Shown here one piece after another: positions 52,629-62,859 of a stretch of DNA of 64,000 nucleotides. The notes beneath the pieces were generated by a model that was not told where the DNA came from, did no database searches, and saw only the letters and a program-made list of their open reading frames with translations. Position numbers and translations under genes: made by a program. The stretch lies in assembly GCA_963794215.1 (NCBI GenBank), contig CAWCCQ010000001.1:124001-188000 (forward strand). The letters are read 5' to 3'. The DNA comes from DATKRB01 sp963794215 (GTDB taxonomy: Bacteria > Actinomycetota > Acidimicrobiia > Acidimicrobiales > RAAP-2). Within the stretch, counting starts at the first letter, position 1. Each line of letters starts with the position of its first letter.

Positions 52629-54758
52629 ATGAGTCTGTCGCTGGTGATCGGACTTCACCCCTCGGCGCCGACCGACGAGGCGTCGTTCCTCGGCTATCTC
52701 GCCGGCCTTACGATCACCGCGTATCAGGTCGACTTCCAGAATCCGACCACGGCACCGGGTCCACCGCACACCGAGATCGGCATCGCCCAGTACGCGGCGC
52801 CGAATGGTCCCCAGATCTTCCAGCTGATCGATGGCGTGACGCCGCAAGCGGCTGCGGCGGCCGTGATCGAGGTGCCAGCGGCGATGGCGGCGCAATTCGA
52901 TGTGCCCGAGCCCCTGATCGACGTGGTGCTGGAGGTCACCCGCGGAGCGACGACGATCGTCGACAACGACATGAACTTCGACGTCCAGCTCGACCCGGTG
53001 GTGACTCCCGCCGGGCCCTTGCTCTCGCTCGACGGGGTCGCGGTGGGCCTGTACCTCACCTTGCCTGACCCCAGCCTGCCTGCGGGCTACCTCGCCGCGG
53101 CGCCAGGAGGCGGCCCGCCGACCTACGCGCAGCTGACTACGGCGGTGACCGCGATCCTCGCCGAGGATCCGGGCGGCGCCATCGACACGGCCCAGCTCTC
53201 GGCCGAGCAGTGCCTGCACATCGCGCGCGAGATCGTTGCAAATCGGACCGTGACCCCCCTGCCGGCGCCGATCATCAACTCTGGCCCGGACAGCGGCTCC
53301 CCAGACGTAGGCGCCCTCTACACCCTCCCAGTGCCGGCCACCATCACGACTGCCGACACCGACCGCCACACCTTCGAATCCTCGCTTCTGGCCTATTACA
53401 GTGAGCTCGGCGCCGACGCGACGACGATGGCCGGTTACGTGTTCGCGTGGTCGACCGCGCAGCTGAATGCGCAGATGAGCGCCGGGGCGATTGCGCCGAT
53501 CGGGACGTCGGCTGCGCTGACACTTCCCGTCCTCCCGCCGACCTCGGCGGACCTGAGTCAGGTTCCCGAGGCCACCCTGATCCTAACCGCCGTGAACCCG
53601 CAGTTCGCGGTCGACGCCGAATTCTTCTATGCGCTGACGGCGGGGATGCCGACGGCAGTGTCGGCATCGGATCGCTACGCCGTTACCACGGGCTATTCGG
53701 AGGCGACCTCGGCGGCCCAGCTCGAGCTGGCGCTCGAGTCGGGCCTGCTCGCCCCGGGCCTCGCCCTCACACCTCTGATGGCGGCTCGCCGGTTGGCGGC
53801 GCTCGGGGGCGCTCGCACCTCGGGCCAGCTCGCGGGGCAGCCGGCGTTGCCGGCGACCGACCCAGCATTCCCGCTCGTACAAGCCTGGCTCGGCTCCGCC
53901 GATCCGATCGGGTGGCAGAACCTCCTGTATCCCGACGGTCCGATCTGGGACAGCCTGCTCGCGGTGCCGGCGAACGCCGGTTCCTACCTACGCCTGGTCG
54001 TGTGCGCGCTCACCGGCTTCGACGGCCTGACCCTGACCGCGTTGATCGCAGCGATCGCCCCAACGGTCGCTGCCGGCGGCTTGGGCGTCGCGAACGTGGG
54101 CGAGCTCGCCACGGTGACCGCTAGCGAGTGGACGGCGTTCCTTACCGACAATCCTCAGTACATCCCGGGCTTCACCCAACCACCGGGGACGATCGTCGAC
54201 CCCAGCGACCGGATCGCCACGTTCATCCGTTTCCTGTCGCACTTCTACGTGGTGCCACCCGGGAACCCGGCCACGTCGGCACCGACGCCCGCGGAGCTGC
54301 CGCTGCTCGACCGCTACGGCTTCGATCCGATCGCGAGCTTCCTGGTCGAGTATCAGGCGCTGACTGGGTCCCCGTACACGTTCGGGGTCAGCTCTCCTGA
54401 TGACGCCGCCGCGCGAGGAGCGGTTGCGGCCGTGTTCCCCGGTGAGGTCGAAGCGCAGGAGTGGCTGCTGCAGGCGCTAGCGGTGCTGCGCGATCTCGCC
54501 TTCGTCACGAGCGGCCTGGTGGCGGCACCGAACGAGACAGCGCTCGAGTTCTCGATCATGGAAGGGCTGTTCGCTCGCGGATTCACGAGCATCGCCTCGA
54601 TCATCGCCCTCGACGAGGCCGACTTCGCTTACGCGCTCACCGGCAGCGTCGCCTTCCAATGGGCGAGTCAGATTCTGGATCAAGGCCGGCGGCTCGCTCG
54701 GTCCGCCCGCGCCCGCGCCGGGCTCGTTCAAGCCCGTCAACCCCGGCGGGCTCCGTGA
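52629..54758 (+). CDS. Tc toxin subunit A (TcA), N-terminal part, split by frameshift
   Basis: 709 residues from the ATG at 52629 behind GAGAGAGGCGGGG. The first ~550 residues are an Ala/Pro-rich extension that I cannot match to classical TcA, with several helical units such as NVGELATVTASEWTAFLTDN and DRIATFIRFLSHFYVV that resemble helical segments of large TcA-related ('neuraminidase-like') proteins. From ~residue 600, MEGLFARGFTSIASIIALDE and ADFAYALTGSVAFQWASQIL correspond to the segment that in TcA precedes 'SP..YL.ELL'. At ~54670-54690 the coding frame moves to the next gene entry (VEYLHELLEAGPG, RRGDLGSLAVTRANLETPLP), and this frame dies at 54758. The two should be read as one ~3,400-residue protein. 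Confidence 0.75.
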   Translation: MSLSLVIGLHPSAPTDEASFLGYLAGLTITAYQVDFQNPTTAPGPPHTEIGIAQYAAPNGPQIFQLIDGVTPQAAAAAVIEVPAAMAAQFDVPEPLIDVVLEVTRGATTIVDNDMNFDVQLDPVVTPAGPLLSLDGVAVGLYLTLPDPSLPAGYLAAAPGGGPPTYAQLTTAVTAILAEDPGGAIDTAQLSAEQCLHIAREIVANRTVTPLPAPIINSGPDSGSPDVGALYTLPVPATITTADTDRHTFESSLLAYYSELGADATTMAGYVFAWSTAQLNAQMSAGAIAPIGTSAALTLPVLPPTSADLSQVPEATLILTAVNPQFAVDAEFFYALTAGMPTAVSASDRYAVTTGYSEATSAAQLELALESGLLAPGLALTPLMAARRLAALGGARTSGQLAGQPALPATDPAFPLVQAWLGSADPIGWQNLLYPDGPIWDSLLAVPANAGSYLRLVVCALTGFDGLTLTALIAAIAPTVAAGGLGVANVGELATVTASEWTAFLTDNPQYIPGFTQPPGTIVDPSDRIATFIRFLSHFYVVPPGNPATSAPTPAELPLLDRYGFDPIASFLVEYQALTGSPYTFGVSSPDDAAARGAVAAVFPGEVEAQEWLLQALAVLRDLAFVTSGLVAAPNETALEFSIMEGLFARGFTSIASIIALDEADFAYALTGSVAFQWASQILDQGRRLARSARARAGLVQARQPRRAP

Positions 54759-54855
54759 CTGCATCCCGCCGCCCGAGCTCTCGCCGCTCGGCCCGGTCGA
54801 GTACCTGCATGAGCTGCTCGAGGCGGGCCCGGGCTCGACGTGCGCGCAGCCGGCG

Positions 54856-57800
54856 GTGAGCGCGGACAGCTTCGGCGCGCTGTTGCTGGGGCGCCGCGGA
54901 GACCTCGGGAGCCTCGCGGTGACCCGCGCCAACCTCGAGACGCCACTGCCTGTGGTCGACCTCGTCAACGAGTGCCTGGAGTACCTCGCCGCGCAGGTCG
55001 CGGCGTCGGGCGGCTCGGTCAGCGGCGTCGGCGGCGTCGTCTACGACACGGCGCGGCACGAAGTACGCGATCACTTGCTGCGCCCACCGGGGACCCCGCC
55101 CGAGCCGGGCGAGCCCTACCACCACGACCCTGCGGCGCTGTTCGGGGCGCTGCCCGAAAATTCGACCCCGGCGAGTTCGGCCGCCGAGCCGTCGGCCTAT
55201 TCGGCGCTTGCCCACGCCTACAGCTCGCCCGAGCTCCCCTACGCCCAGCCGCTGGACGTCTCGCGCTCCTACCTGTCCGCGCTGGGGATCACGCGCGCCG
55301 AGGCGATGCGCCGCTTCCGGGCGCGGATCACCGAGTTCGTCCTCGGCCCCGACCCCGTGGGGTTCGACAGCGCCGTGTGGCGCTATCCGCTGCGGCGCGA
55401 CATCGCCCCTGAGTACCTCGAGCTCGCCTACGACGAGTATCTGCAGCTGTTTGCCACGCCGGTCTCGACCACGGCGCCGCCACCTGCCGGTGAGCTAGGC
55501 GTGTGGCAGCTCTACGGTTTCGCCAAGCCGGTGTCAGGTTGGATCAACACCGTCCTGCGCGTCAGCGAGTTCCTGGGCCGCACCGGGCTGAGCTACTGCG
55601 AGTTCGTCGAGCTCGCCAACTGCGGGTTCGTCCCCATGCACCTCGCGGCACGGCCACCGGAACCGTTCGCCGACTGCGAGCCGTGCCACCTCGACGAGCT
55701 CAAGATCGCCTTCGGTCCGGGAGTCACACCCGTCGACGCACTGATGGAGCTCGCGGTGTTCATCCGCCTGTGGCGGCTGCTCCAGCGCACCCGCTGCGCG
55801 CGCTACACCTTCGCCCAGCTCGCCGACATCTGTGAGGTGCTCGGGCTGTTCGTGGGCGGAGCGATCAACCCGGACTTCATCCCGCAACTCGTGGCCCTGC
55901 AGATCCTCCGCGACGAGCTGTGCCTGCCCCTTGCGCCCCGGCCAGCGCCCCCCGGGGCGACCGGGGTCGAGCGGACCCCGCTGCTCGCGCTGTGGGTGGT
56001 ACCAGCCGCAGGCACGCAGTGGGAGTGGGCGCTCGGCGAGCTCCTCGCACGCCTTCCCGACTACGCGACCGCGCATTATGACTCTCGCCGGGATGAACCC
56101 GACCTGGTCAAGGTAATCGCCGCCAACCTCGACCCGCTCTCGCAGCTCGCCGGCTTCGATCCGGGCGTGGCAACCGACACCTGGCATCACACGCCGACGC
56201 GCACGCTGCGCTTCGTCGAGGTGCTCGCGAAGCTCGACGCATCCCTGTTCACCACCAGCAGCCTCGAGTTCCTGTGCACCGCAGCTCCCCACCTCGACGG
56301 AGACGACCCCTTCCCGCTACAGAGCCAGGAGGAGGCGCACGATGACCCGCTCGGGCTGCCCCTCGAGGATGGCCGCGGCTCGCTGTGGGACCTGCGCCGT
56401 GAGCTGCTCGCCGTCGAGCTCGATGAGCGCGAGGTGCAGCGCTGGACGTGGCTGCGCATTGACGCGGCCCTGCGCGGGGAGTTCGGCTATGACCCAGGCG
56501 TCGGACCCGACCCGCTCACCTCGCTCGCTCAGCACTGCTTTCCTGGCGTACTCGAGCAAGCCGGCCTCGCCGTGCCCGCTGCCGATCGTCATTACAGCGT
56601 CCCGCTCGCGAGCACGACCCCCGGGATGTGGAACGCCGACCCCGACAGCCCGATCCACTACGGCAGCGGAGCGCTGGAGGCGATGCTGCCGCTCAGCGAC
56701 GAGTCGATGCTCGCGCTCCTCGCCCGGCTCCGCCAGCTACTGGCCGGCGAAGCCGACGCGCTGCGTAACCTGTACTGGCTCCCGCGCGTGGACCTCGACA
56801 GCGTCGCGTTCCTGTTCGAGGACCCGCGCGAAGCCGATCGCCGCCTGCTCCAGGAGCCCGACGAAGAGCGCCGCTGGCACTACTTCCGCCGCAGCTTCGT
56901 GCTCGCTCGCGAGCGCTGCCGCGTCATCGCCCGGCACCTCGCCCGCCATGCCGGATCCCACGGCGACCACCACGAACCGGGCGAAGACGAACAGCAGCGC
57001 GCCTGGCTCGTTCTGCGCACCCTGTATGCCGACGGGAACACGGCCACAACTCCGTGGGAGGCGGCGCAGCCGTCTGGCGCCCCCCCGGCGGTGACCTGGC
57101 CGACCCCAACCGCGGGCGCCTTCGCGGCCCTGCTCGGGCTGTGCGGTACGGGCCTCGCCATCACCTACGCCCTCCCGGGAGGACCGCCGCTGTGGTCCGA
57201 GCAGTCGGGCCCGCTCGAGGGCTTCGGCGCGGCACGCGACGAGCGCAACGCCCCGCTGCCTACGCTGATACCCTCGATCGACCCGCCGCCCGGCGCTCCG
57301 AGCCCCCACATCGAGCTGCGCAACGGCTTCGCGCTCTCGGACCGCGACGATCGCGACCTCGGCGGCGCCGAGGCGTTCGCGGTCACGTTCAGTGGAGTTC
57401 TGCTCGTCGAGCACGAGGGCCGCTACCGCTTCGCCGCCGGGGCGCCCACGGACGAGGGCGCAAGCCCAAGCGTCGAGCGCGCCGAGCACAGCGCCTGGCG
57501 GGTCACCCTCGTGCGCGGACAGCGCGAGTGGGTGCTGCTCAGCCACGACTGGACCGGCCAAGCCAACACCGAGCACGAGGCCGAGCTCGACCTGCGCCGC
57601 GGCGCCTACGACATCACCGTCGAGTACGAGCGCCCCGAACCGCACTTCGACGACCCCGACGAGGTCCGCCGCCGCCACGCGGGCCTCCAGGTCAAGTACT
57701 CCGGGCCCGACACCCACGGCGAGCTCATGACGATCCCCCATCGCCGTCTGTTCATCGCCCAGCGCGATCGCCTCAAGACCGACACCGATCGCGGCGGGGT

Positions 57801-60800
57801 CGCCCTCCAGGCCCTCGCCAACAGCTACGTGAGCAGCCTGAGCGACATCCGACGCACCTACCAGCGCGCGTTCAAGGCGGTCCTGCTCACCAGTCGCTTC
57901 GACCTGAGCGCGCACGTTGCCGAGGACGGCCAGTCCGAGCTCAGCTTCATGCTTGCCCACAGCGAGCGCTTCGCGGGTTCGGACTTCTTCCGCTCCGGGG
58001 CAGCCTTCACAGAGCACCGGGCGCAGTTCGATCTGAACTTCCTGCCCGTGCTCGACAACTACTTCACGCCCCCGGGCGATGACCGCGCTACGCCCTCGGT
58101 GCCGCGCCAGGCGGCCCTGCGGGACTGGTGGGAGCGCCTGTTCGACTACAGCGAGCTCCGACGCGAGAACGCGCGCGCTCAGGCGGGCCATCGACACCCG
58201 CGGCTCTGGCGCCTGTTCGCAGCTGCAGCGGCCGCCAACCCCACCGACGTGATGCAGCTCATGCCCAACCTCGAGGTGCCGCTCGACCACAACGATCTCG
58301 TCCAACGCTACTCCGACCTCACGGCGCTGCTCGGCGAGCCGGAGCTCACGGCCGAGCACCTGCGCGACGAGCGCTGGCCGATACGCGCGTGGAAGGCGCA
58401 GCGCTGCCTCGCCGACGCGCTCGTACACGCCTACACGACCGAGATCACGGAAGCGCGGCCGGACCGGTGGGTCGCGGAGAATCCCTCGCTCGGCACTCCG
58501 TCGGGCAACGACGACCTGACCAAGTTCGTCGGCGATGTGCTGCTCGAGATGGGCGAGCCGCGCCGGTACCGGGACCTCCGGGAGATCGACGACGGCCTGC
58601 GCGAAAGGGCACGCCGACCGCTGCTCGCCTACCTGTGCACGCTCGATCGCGTCAAGCTGCCCGGGCCTCCGACCGCGTTCGCCCACCACCCCCGCGACCT
58701 GACCGACCTGTTGCTGATCGACGTCCAGGCCGGGTTGCGCGAGCGGGCCTCCCGGATCGACGACGCGGTCACCGCGGTGCAGGCCTTCGTCGAGCGTGCG
58801 CTCATGCGCCTCGAGCCCGGCGTCCACCTGGGCAAGGCGTTCCGCGAGGTGTGGGAAGCGCGCTTTCAGAGCTTCCGGGTGTGGCAGGCGTGTAAGCGCC
58901 GCGAGATCTACCCCGAGAACGTGATCGAATGCGAAGAGCACGAGCACGCACGTCGCCACGAAGCGTTCCGCCTGCTCGCCGACGAGCTCCGCGTCGGGGC
59001 GCTGAGCATTCCCGTGCCCGCCGGCATCCAGCACTGGGACGGGCGCCATCCGGCCCCGCACCCATGCCTGACCGTGCTCCAGGCCTCTGAGCCCTCGACC
59101 CTGCATCTCCCCGTTCCCCCGACCGGGCCGATCCCCGCCGACGCCGCGGTACCGACCGAGAACTTCGGCCTGCTCGGGCGCCCGGACCGCTCCGCTCGCA
59201 ACTCGTGGCTCTCGCCGTTGCGGCCGACTCCCCAACCCACTGCGCCGCGCCGGGAACCGGAGCAGACGGAGGCCAAGGCCGCCCGGCCGCGTCGGACCAA
59301 GGCGAAGGCCGCGGCCAAGGCTTCGGCGCTCGCAGTCGTCGTGAAGCCGACCCCCGACCCCGACGGCCGGCTGCCGTACTGGATCGAGGCGGCGGTCGAG
59401 CTCGGCGTACGCTTCCTGCGGATCGCCGCGGCCGGTGAGCCCGCGGGCTCCGCCCTGCCCGAGCCGACCGAGGCCGCGGGGCCCTGCTGCTGCGAGTGCG
59501 GCAAGGTCCATCCTCCCCACGTCGACGAGTACTACTTCTGGCTGGCCAAGGCCCGGTACTTCGACACCCCCGCCTTCCAACAGGCCGACCTCACGAACCC
59601 CGACGGCCTGTCGAGATGGGAGGACCCGGCGACGTTCCCGACGCTCCTCGACTGGGAGTCCGGTCCGATGGTCCACCTGCACTGGTGCCGCGTACACAAT
59701 GGCGAGTTCGGCCAATTGCGCCGCTCCAAGGATGGGGTAGCGCTCGACCCGGCGCTGCTCGCCACCCCCGGGCCGCCGATGCTCGAGCTCCAGGGCAGGC
59801 TGGCGGATTCGCTGGTGTTCGCCGTCGGCGCCGGGATCGTGCCGAGCTTCGAAGGCGACGGCGGCTTCGCGTGGCAGCCGCCCTACCCCGGCTGGAACGC
59901 GGACACCGGCTGGCGCTATGACCTTGCCGACGACGACGCGGAGCTGCTACCGCTCCTAGTCACCCCGACCCCTCCAGTCCTCGATCCCCCCGGGGTCGGC
60001 GGGCCACCGCTGTTCGGGGGCTTGGCCGCGTACCCGTTCTTCGTCTACGGCACTCCCGGCGCGTCGCTGATCCCACTCGGCCGGTTCGCACCGGCCACCG
60101 CAATCGCCGGCGCGCTGCGCTGCCACTGCCAGTTCGAGGACGCCGTGCGCTGGTACGAGCGCTACTACGACCCGTTCGTGTCCGATAATGAATGGGTCCC
60201 GCCCGCCCCGCCGCCGCACGTGGCGCGGGATCGCGCGGTCCTCCTCGACGTCCTCGAGACCCTGCTGTGCTGGGGCGATGCCGTGCTCGCCGTGCACGCC
60301 GACTGCGGACGCCCGAGCGGCAACTCGCCTGAGTTGGCGGCGCGGGCGCGTGTCATCTATGCCGCCGCGGGGCGCATCCTCGGGCCGACGCCCGTGAACG
60401 TGCTGCTCGAGCCGCCATCCGGTCCGCCCCCGAAGGTGGGTAGCTTCACTCCGCTCCCGGCGCCGCTCAATCCACGCCTGATGACGCTGTACATGCGCAC
60501 CGCGGACCGCTTCAGCACGGTCCATGAGTGGGAGAACCGCGCTCGCCGGCGGTGGGGTGAGCTCGACCAGAGCATGTCGTTCTGGGGCGATGACCCGAGC
60601 CGCTGGGGTCACGACGACGACTGTCAGTGCGGGGCGTGCGGCCACTGCGGCGAGTGCGCGTGCTGCGCGCCCGGCCTGTGCGAGCTCGTGAGCCCTTACC
60701 GCTTCGACTACCTGCTTCCGCGAGCGATCGAACTGGCCGGCGAGGTCCACGGCCTGGGAGCAGCGCTCCTTGCCGCCTACGAGAAGGGCGACGCTGAGTT

Positions 60801-62859
60801 CATGGAGTCACTGCGCGCCACGCAGCAGCACCAGCTCCAGCAGCTCACGCTCGCAAGTCGCAAGGACCAGTGGCGCGACGCCGACTGGCAAGTGCAGGCA
60901 CTCAAGCAGGCCCGCCTCAGCGCCCAGAACCAGGTCGCCTACCACACGGGCCTGGTGCAGAACGGGCTGATCGCCAACGAGCTCCTCTACCAGGACCTCA
61001 CCGGCGTGGGGATGGGGCTACAGGTCAGCGCCCAGGCGCTCGAGCTCGTCGCGGAGGTGGGAAGCGACATCCCCGACACCTACGTCGGCACCGACGACTT
61101 CATCCGCATCCCGATGACTGGCGCGAGCTTCACGAACTCGTTCACAGCGGTCGCCAAGGCGCTCGGTTATCTCGCGGAGGATGCCTTGACCGGCGCGGGG
61201 CTCGCCCTCACGGAGGCGGGCTGGGACCGCCGGCTCGCCGAGTGGAAGCACCAGATCGACATCTTCAGCTACGAGGTCGAGCGCCTCACCCGCGAGATCC
61301 TTGGTGCCGAACGCCGGGTCGACGCGACCCTACGCGAGCTCAACAACCAACAGCGCGAGATCGAGTATGCGCAGGAGATCGACGACTTCCTCCGCGACAA
61401 GTTCAGCAACCACGCCCTCTACCTGTTCCTGCAGCGCCGCACCGGCGAGCTGTACCGCCAGCTCTACGAGCTCGCGCTCGCTCGCGCCCGCCAGGCCGAG
61501 CACGCCTTCAACCTCGAGCGTGGCCTGACCGACGAGCGCTTCATCGAAGGCGAGCTGTGGGACGACCTGCATCAGGGTCTGCTGGCCGGCGAGCGGCTCA
61601 CCCTCGACCTGCGCCGGATGGATCGCGCCTACCGCGACTGCAACCGCCGCGAGTACGAGCTAACCAAGCAGATCTCGCTCCAGCGTGACTTCCCGCTCGC
61701 CTTCCTGCAGCTCAAGCTCACCGGACGGTGCGAGCTCCACCTGCCGGAGTGGATGTTCGACCTCGACTACCCGGGTCAGTACATGCGCCGGGTCAAGAGC
61801 GTGGCGCTGACCATCCCCTGCGTCACTGGGCCCTATACGGGCGTGCATTGCCGTCTGACCCTGCTGTCCTCCACGACGCGCACCCAACCGTGGCTGGCGG
61901 GCGAAGTGGCCCACTGCTGCTGCCACGACAAGGACCATTGCACGTGCTGCGCGGGCGACGACGAGCACCAGCGCGAGCGCCTGGCCGAACGGTATCGGCC
62001 GCTGCCCGGCGACCCACGGTTGGTCCGCTCGTTCAGCGCCACGGACGCGATCGCCACCTCGACGGGGACCAACGACTCCGGCCTGTTCGAGCTGAGCTTC
62101 CGCGACGAGCGCTACCTCCCGTTCGAGTACGCCGGCGCCGTCTCGCACTGGCGAATCGAGCTCCCGCCAGAGAACAACCAGTTCGACTTCGACACGCTCA
62201 CCGACGTGATCCTGCGGCTCAGCTACACCTCGCGCGAAGGCGGCGAGGAGCTCCGTCGCGCGGCCTCCGCTGGGGCGTGCTGCCGGCTCCCGGGCGACGG
62301 CCTGCGCCTGTTCGACGTCCGCCACGACTTTCCCGACGCCTGGCCTGCGCTGCGGGAGTGGGACGAGCCCGAGCAGGAGCTCGAGAAGCCCACCGCCCTC
62401 GAGCACGGACACGGGGACGGAGACCGGCGTCGCGATCGTCGCCGGCGCCTCGACCTCGGCTTCCGGGTGGCGATGTTCCCGTTCGTGCCCGAACGTCGGG
62501 TCCGCTTCCTCGACCGGCTCATGCTTGTGTTTTCGGCCCCCGACGCCGATCCCGGGAACCACCACCTGGTCAGGTTCCGCAAGCACGGCGAGGACGATCG
62601 GATCGAGGACGTGGAGTGCATCGCAACGGGCGCCTGGCCTGGGACGTTCTGCGGCGCGGTCGAGCTCTCAGGGCGTGAGCTCGGACCGCTGGGCCAGGGG
62701 GCGACGCGTTGCTCGTTCGAGTTTCCGGCTTCGGTCGGCGAGGTCTGCAACGTCTTCGTGGTCGCGCGCTACCTCGCCGAGTGCTGGCCGCGGTGCGGCG
62801 ATCCACGGCGCGGCGAATGCTGCAATGAGGGCCGCGGCGGTCCTGATGTCCGCGCTTAG
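54856..62859 (+). CDS. Tc toxin subunit A (TcA): shell, PA14-like, pore and TcB-binding regions
   Basis: 2667 residues from GTG 54856; the same frame is open upstream and supplies PVEYLHELLEAGPG, so the true N-terminus is in the preceding entry. Order: VRP1-like start (RRGDLGSLAVTRANLETPLP); helical shell; a PA14-like beta domain at ~785-955 (VTFSGVLLVEHEGRYRFAAG, LDLRRGAYDITVEYERPEP); a long helical/coiled channel region at ~1960-2290 (QVQALKQARLSAQNQVAYHT, NQQREIEYAQEIDDFLRDKF); and the TcB-binding C-terminus (LPEWMFDLDYPGQYMRRVKS, VALTIPCVTGPYTGVHCRLT, TNDSGLFELSFRDERYLPFE). TcA forms a pentameric bell that binds cells and injects the toxin. Unusual Cys clusters occur at ~1542, ~1920 and ~2354. 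The stop overlaps the next gene. Confidence 0.93.
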   Translation: MSADSFGALLLGRRGDLGSLAVTRANLETPLPVVDLVNECLEYLAAQVAASGGSVSGVGGVVYDTARHEVRDHLLRPPGTPPEPGEPYHHDPAALFGALPENSTPASSAAEPSAYSALAHAYSSPELPYAQPLDVSRSYLSALGITRAEAMRRFRARITEFVLGPDPVGFDSAVWRYPLRRDIAPEYLELAYDEYLQLFATPVSTTAPPPAGELGVWQLYGFAKPVSGWINTVLRVSEFLGRTGLSYCEFVELANCGFVPMHLAARPPEPFADCEPCHLDELKIAFGPGVTPVDALMELAVFIRLWRLLQRTRCARYTFAQLADICEVLGLFVGGAINPDFIPQLVALQILRDELCLPLAPRPAPPGATGVERTPLLALWVVPAAGTQWEWALGELLARLPDYATAHYDSRRDEPDLVKVIAANLDPLSQLAGFDPGVATDTWHHTPTRTLRFVEVLAKLDASLFTTSSLEFLCTAAPHLDGDDPFPLQSQEEAHDDPLGLPLEDGRGSLWDLRRELLAVELDEREVQRWTWLRIDAALRGEFGYDPGVGPDPLTSLAQHCFPGVLEQAGLAVPAADRHYSVPLASTTPGMWNADPDSPIHYGSGALEAMLPLSDESMLALLARLRQLLAGEADALRNLYWLPRVDLDSVAFLFEDPREADRRLLQEPDEERRWHYFRRSFVLARERCRVIARHLARHAGSHGDHHEPGEDEQQRAWLVLRTLYADGNTATTPWEAAQPSGAPPAVTWPTPTAGAFAALLGLCGTGLAITYALPGGPPLWSEQSGPLEGFGAARDERNAPLPTLIPSIDPPPGAPSPHIELRNGFALSDRDDRDLGGAEAFAVTFSGVLLVEHEGRYRFAAGAPTDEGASPSVERAEHSAWRVTLVRGQREWVLLSHDWTGQANTEHEAELDLRRGAYDITVEYERPEPHFDDPDEVRRRHAGLQVKYSGPDTHGELMTIPHRRLFIAQRDRLKTDTDRGGVALQALANSYVSSLSDIRRTYQRAFKAVLLTSRFDLSAHVAEDGQSELSFMLAHSERFAGSDFFRSGAAFTEHRAQFDLNFLPVLDNYFTPPGDDRATPSVPRQAALRDWWERLFDYSELRRENARAQAGHRHPRLWRLFAAAAAANPTDVMQLMPNLEVPLDHNDLVQRYSDLTALLGEPELTAEHLRDERWPIRAWKAQRCLADALVHAYTTEITEARPDRWVAENPSLGTPSGNDDLTKFVGDVLLEMGEPRRYRDLREIDDGLRERARRPLLAYLCTLDRVKLPGPPTAFAHHPRDLTDLLLIDVQAGLRERASRIDDAVTAVQAFVERALMRLEPGVHLGKAFREVWEARFQSFRVWQACKRREIYPENVIECEEHEHARRHEAFRLLADELRVGALSIPVPAGIQHWDGRHPAPHPCLTVLQASEPSTLHLPVPPTGPIPADAAVPTENFGLLGRPDRSARNSWLSPLRPTPQPTAPRREPEQTEAKAARPRRTKAKAAAKASALAVVVKPTPDPDGRLPYWIEAAVELGVRFLRIAAAGEPAGSALPEPTEAAGPCCCECGKVHPPHVDEYYFWLAKARYFDTPAFQQADLTNPDGLSRWEDPATFPTLLDWESGPMVHLHWCRVHNGEFGQLRRSKDGVALDPALLATPGPPMLELQGRLADSLVFAVGAGIVPSFEGDGGFAWQPPYPGWNADTGWRYDLADDDAELLPLLVTPTPPVLDPPGVGGPPLFGGLAAYPFFVYGTPGASLIPLGRFAPATAIAGALRCHCQFEDAVRWYERYYDPFVSDNEWVPPAPPPHVARDRAVLLDVLETLLCWGDAVLAVHADCGRPSGNSPELAARARVIYAAAGRILGPTPVNVLLEPPSGPPPKVGSFTPLPAPLNPRLMTLYMRTADRFSTVHEWENRARRRWGELDQSMSFWGDDPSRWGHDDDCQCGACGHCGECACCAPGLCELVSPYRFDYLLPRAIELAGEVHGLGAALLAAYEKGDAEFMESLRATQQHQLQQLTLASRKDQWRDADWQVQALKQARLSAQNQVAYHTGLVQNGLIANELLYQDLTGVGMGLQVSAQALELVAEVGSDIPDTYVGTDDFIRIPMTGASFTNSFTAVAKALGYLAEDALTGAGLALTEAGWDRRLAEWKHQIDIFSYEVERLTREILGAERRVDATLRELNNQQREIEYAQEIDDFLRDKFSNHALYLFLQRRTGELYRQLYELALARARQAEHAFNLERGLTDERFIEGELWDDLHQGLLAGERLTLDLRRMDRAYRDCNRREYELTKQISLQRDFPLAFLQLKLTGRCELHLPEWMFDLDYPGQYMRRVKSVALTIPCVTGPYTGVHCRLTLLSSTTRTQPWLAGEVAHCCCHDKDHCTCCAGDDEHQRERLAERYRPLPGDPRLVRSFSATDAIATSTGTNDSGLFELSFRDERYLPFEYAGAVSHWRIELPPENNQFDFDTLTDVILRLSYTSREGGEELRRAASAGACCRLPGDGLRLFDVRHDFPDAWPALREWDEPEQELEKPTALEHGHGDGDRRRDRRRRLDLGFRVAMFPFVPERRVRFLDRLMLVFSAPDADPGNHHLVRFRKHGEDDRIEDVECIATGAWPGTFCGAVELSGRELGPLGQGATRCSFEFPASVGEVCNVFVVARYLAECWPRCGDPRRGECCNEGRGGPDVRA

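Noticed and set aside
56737..59715. 992-codon open frame antisense to TcA
   Set aside because: It is the mirror of a GC-rich gene with strong third-position GC; the composition (Arg/Gly/Val runs) and the full TcA homology on the other strand show it is a shadow.
54856..62859. Possibility that the large ORF is a polyketide or nonribosomal megasynthase
   Set aside because: No ketosynthase, acyl carrier or adenylation motifs; the C-terminus matches the TcA TcB-binding domain step by step.
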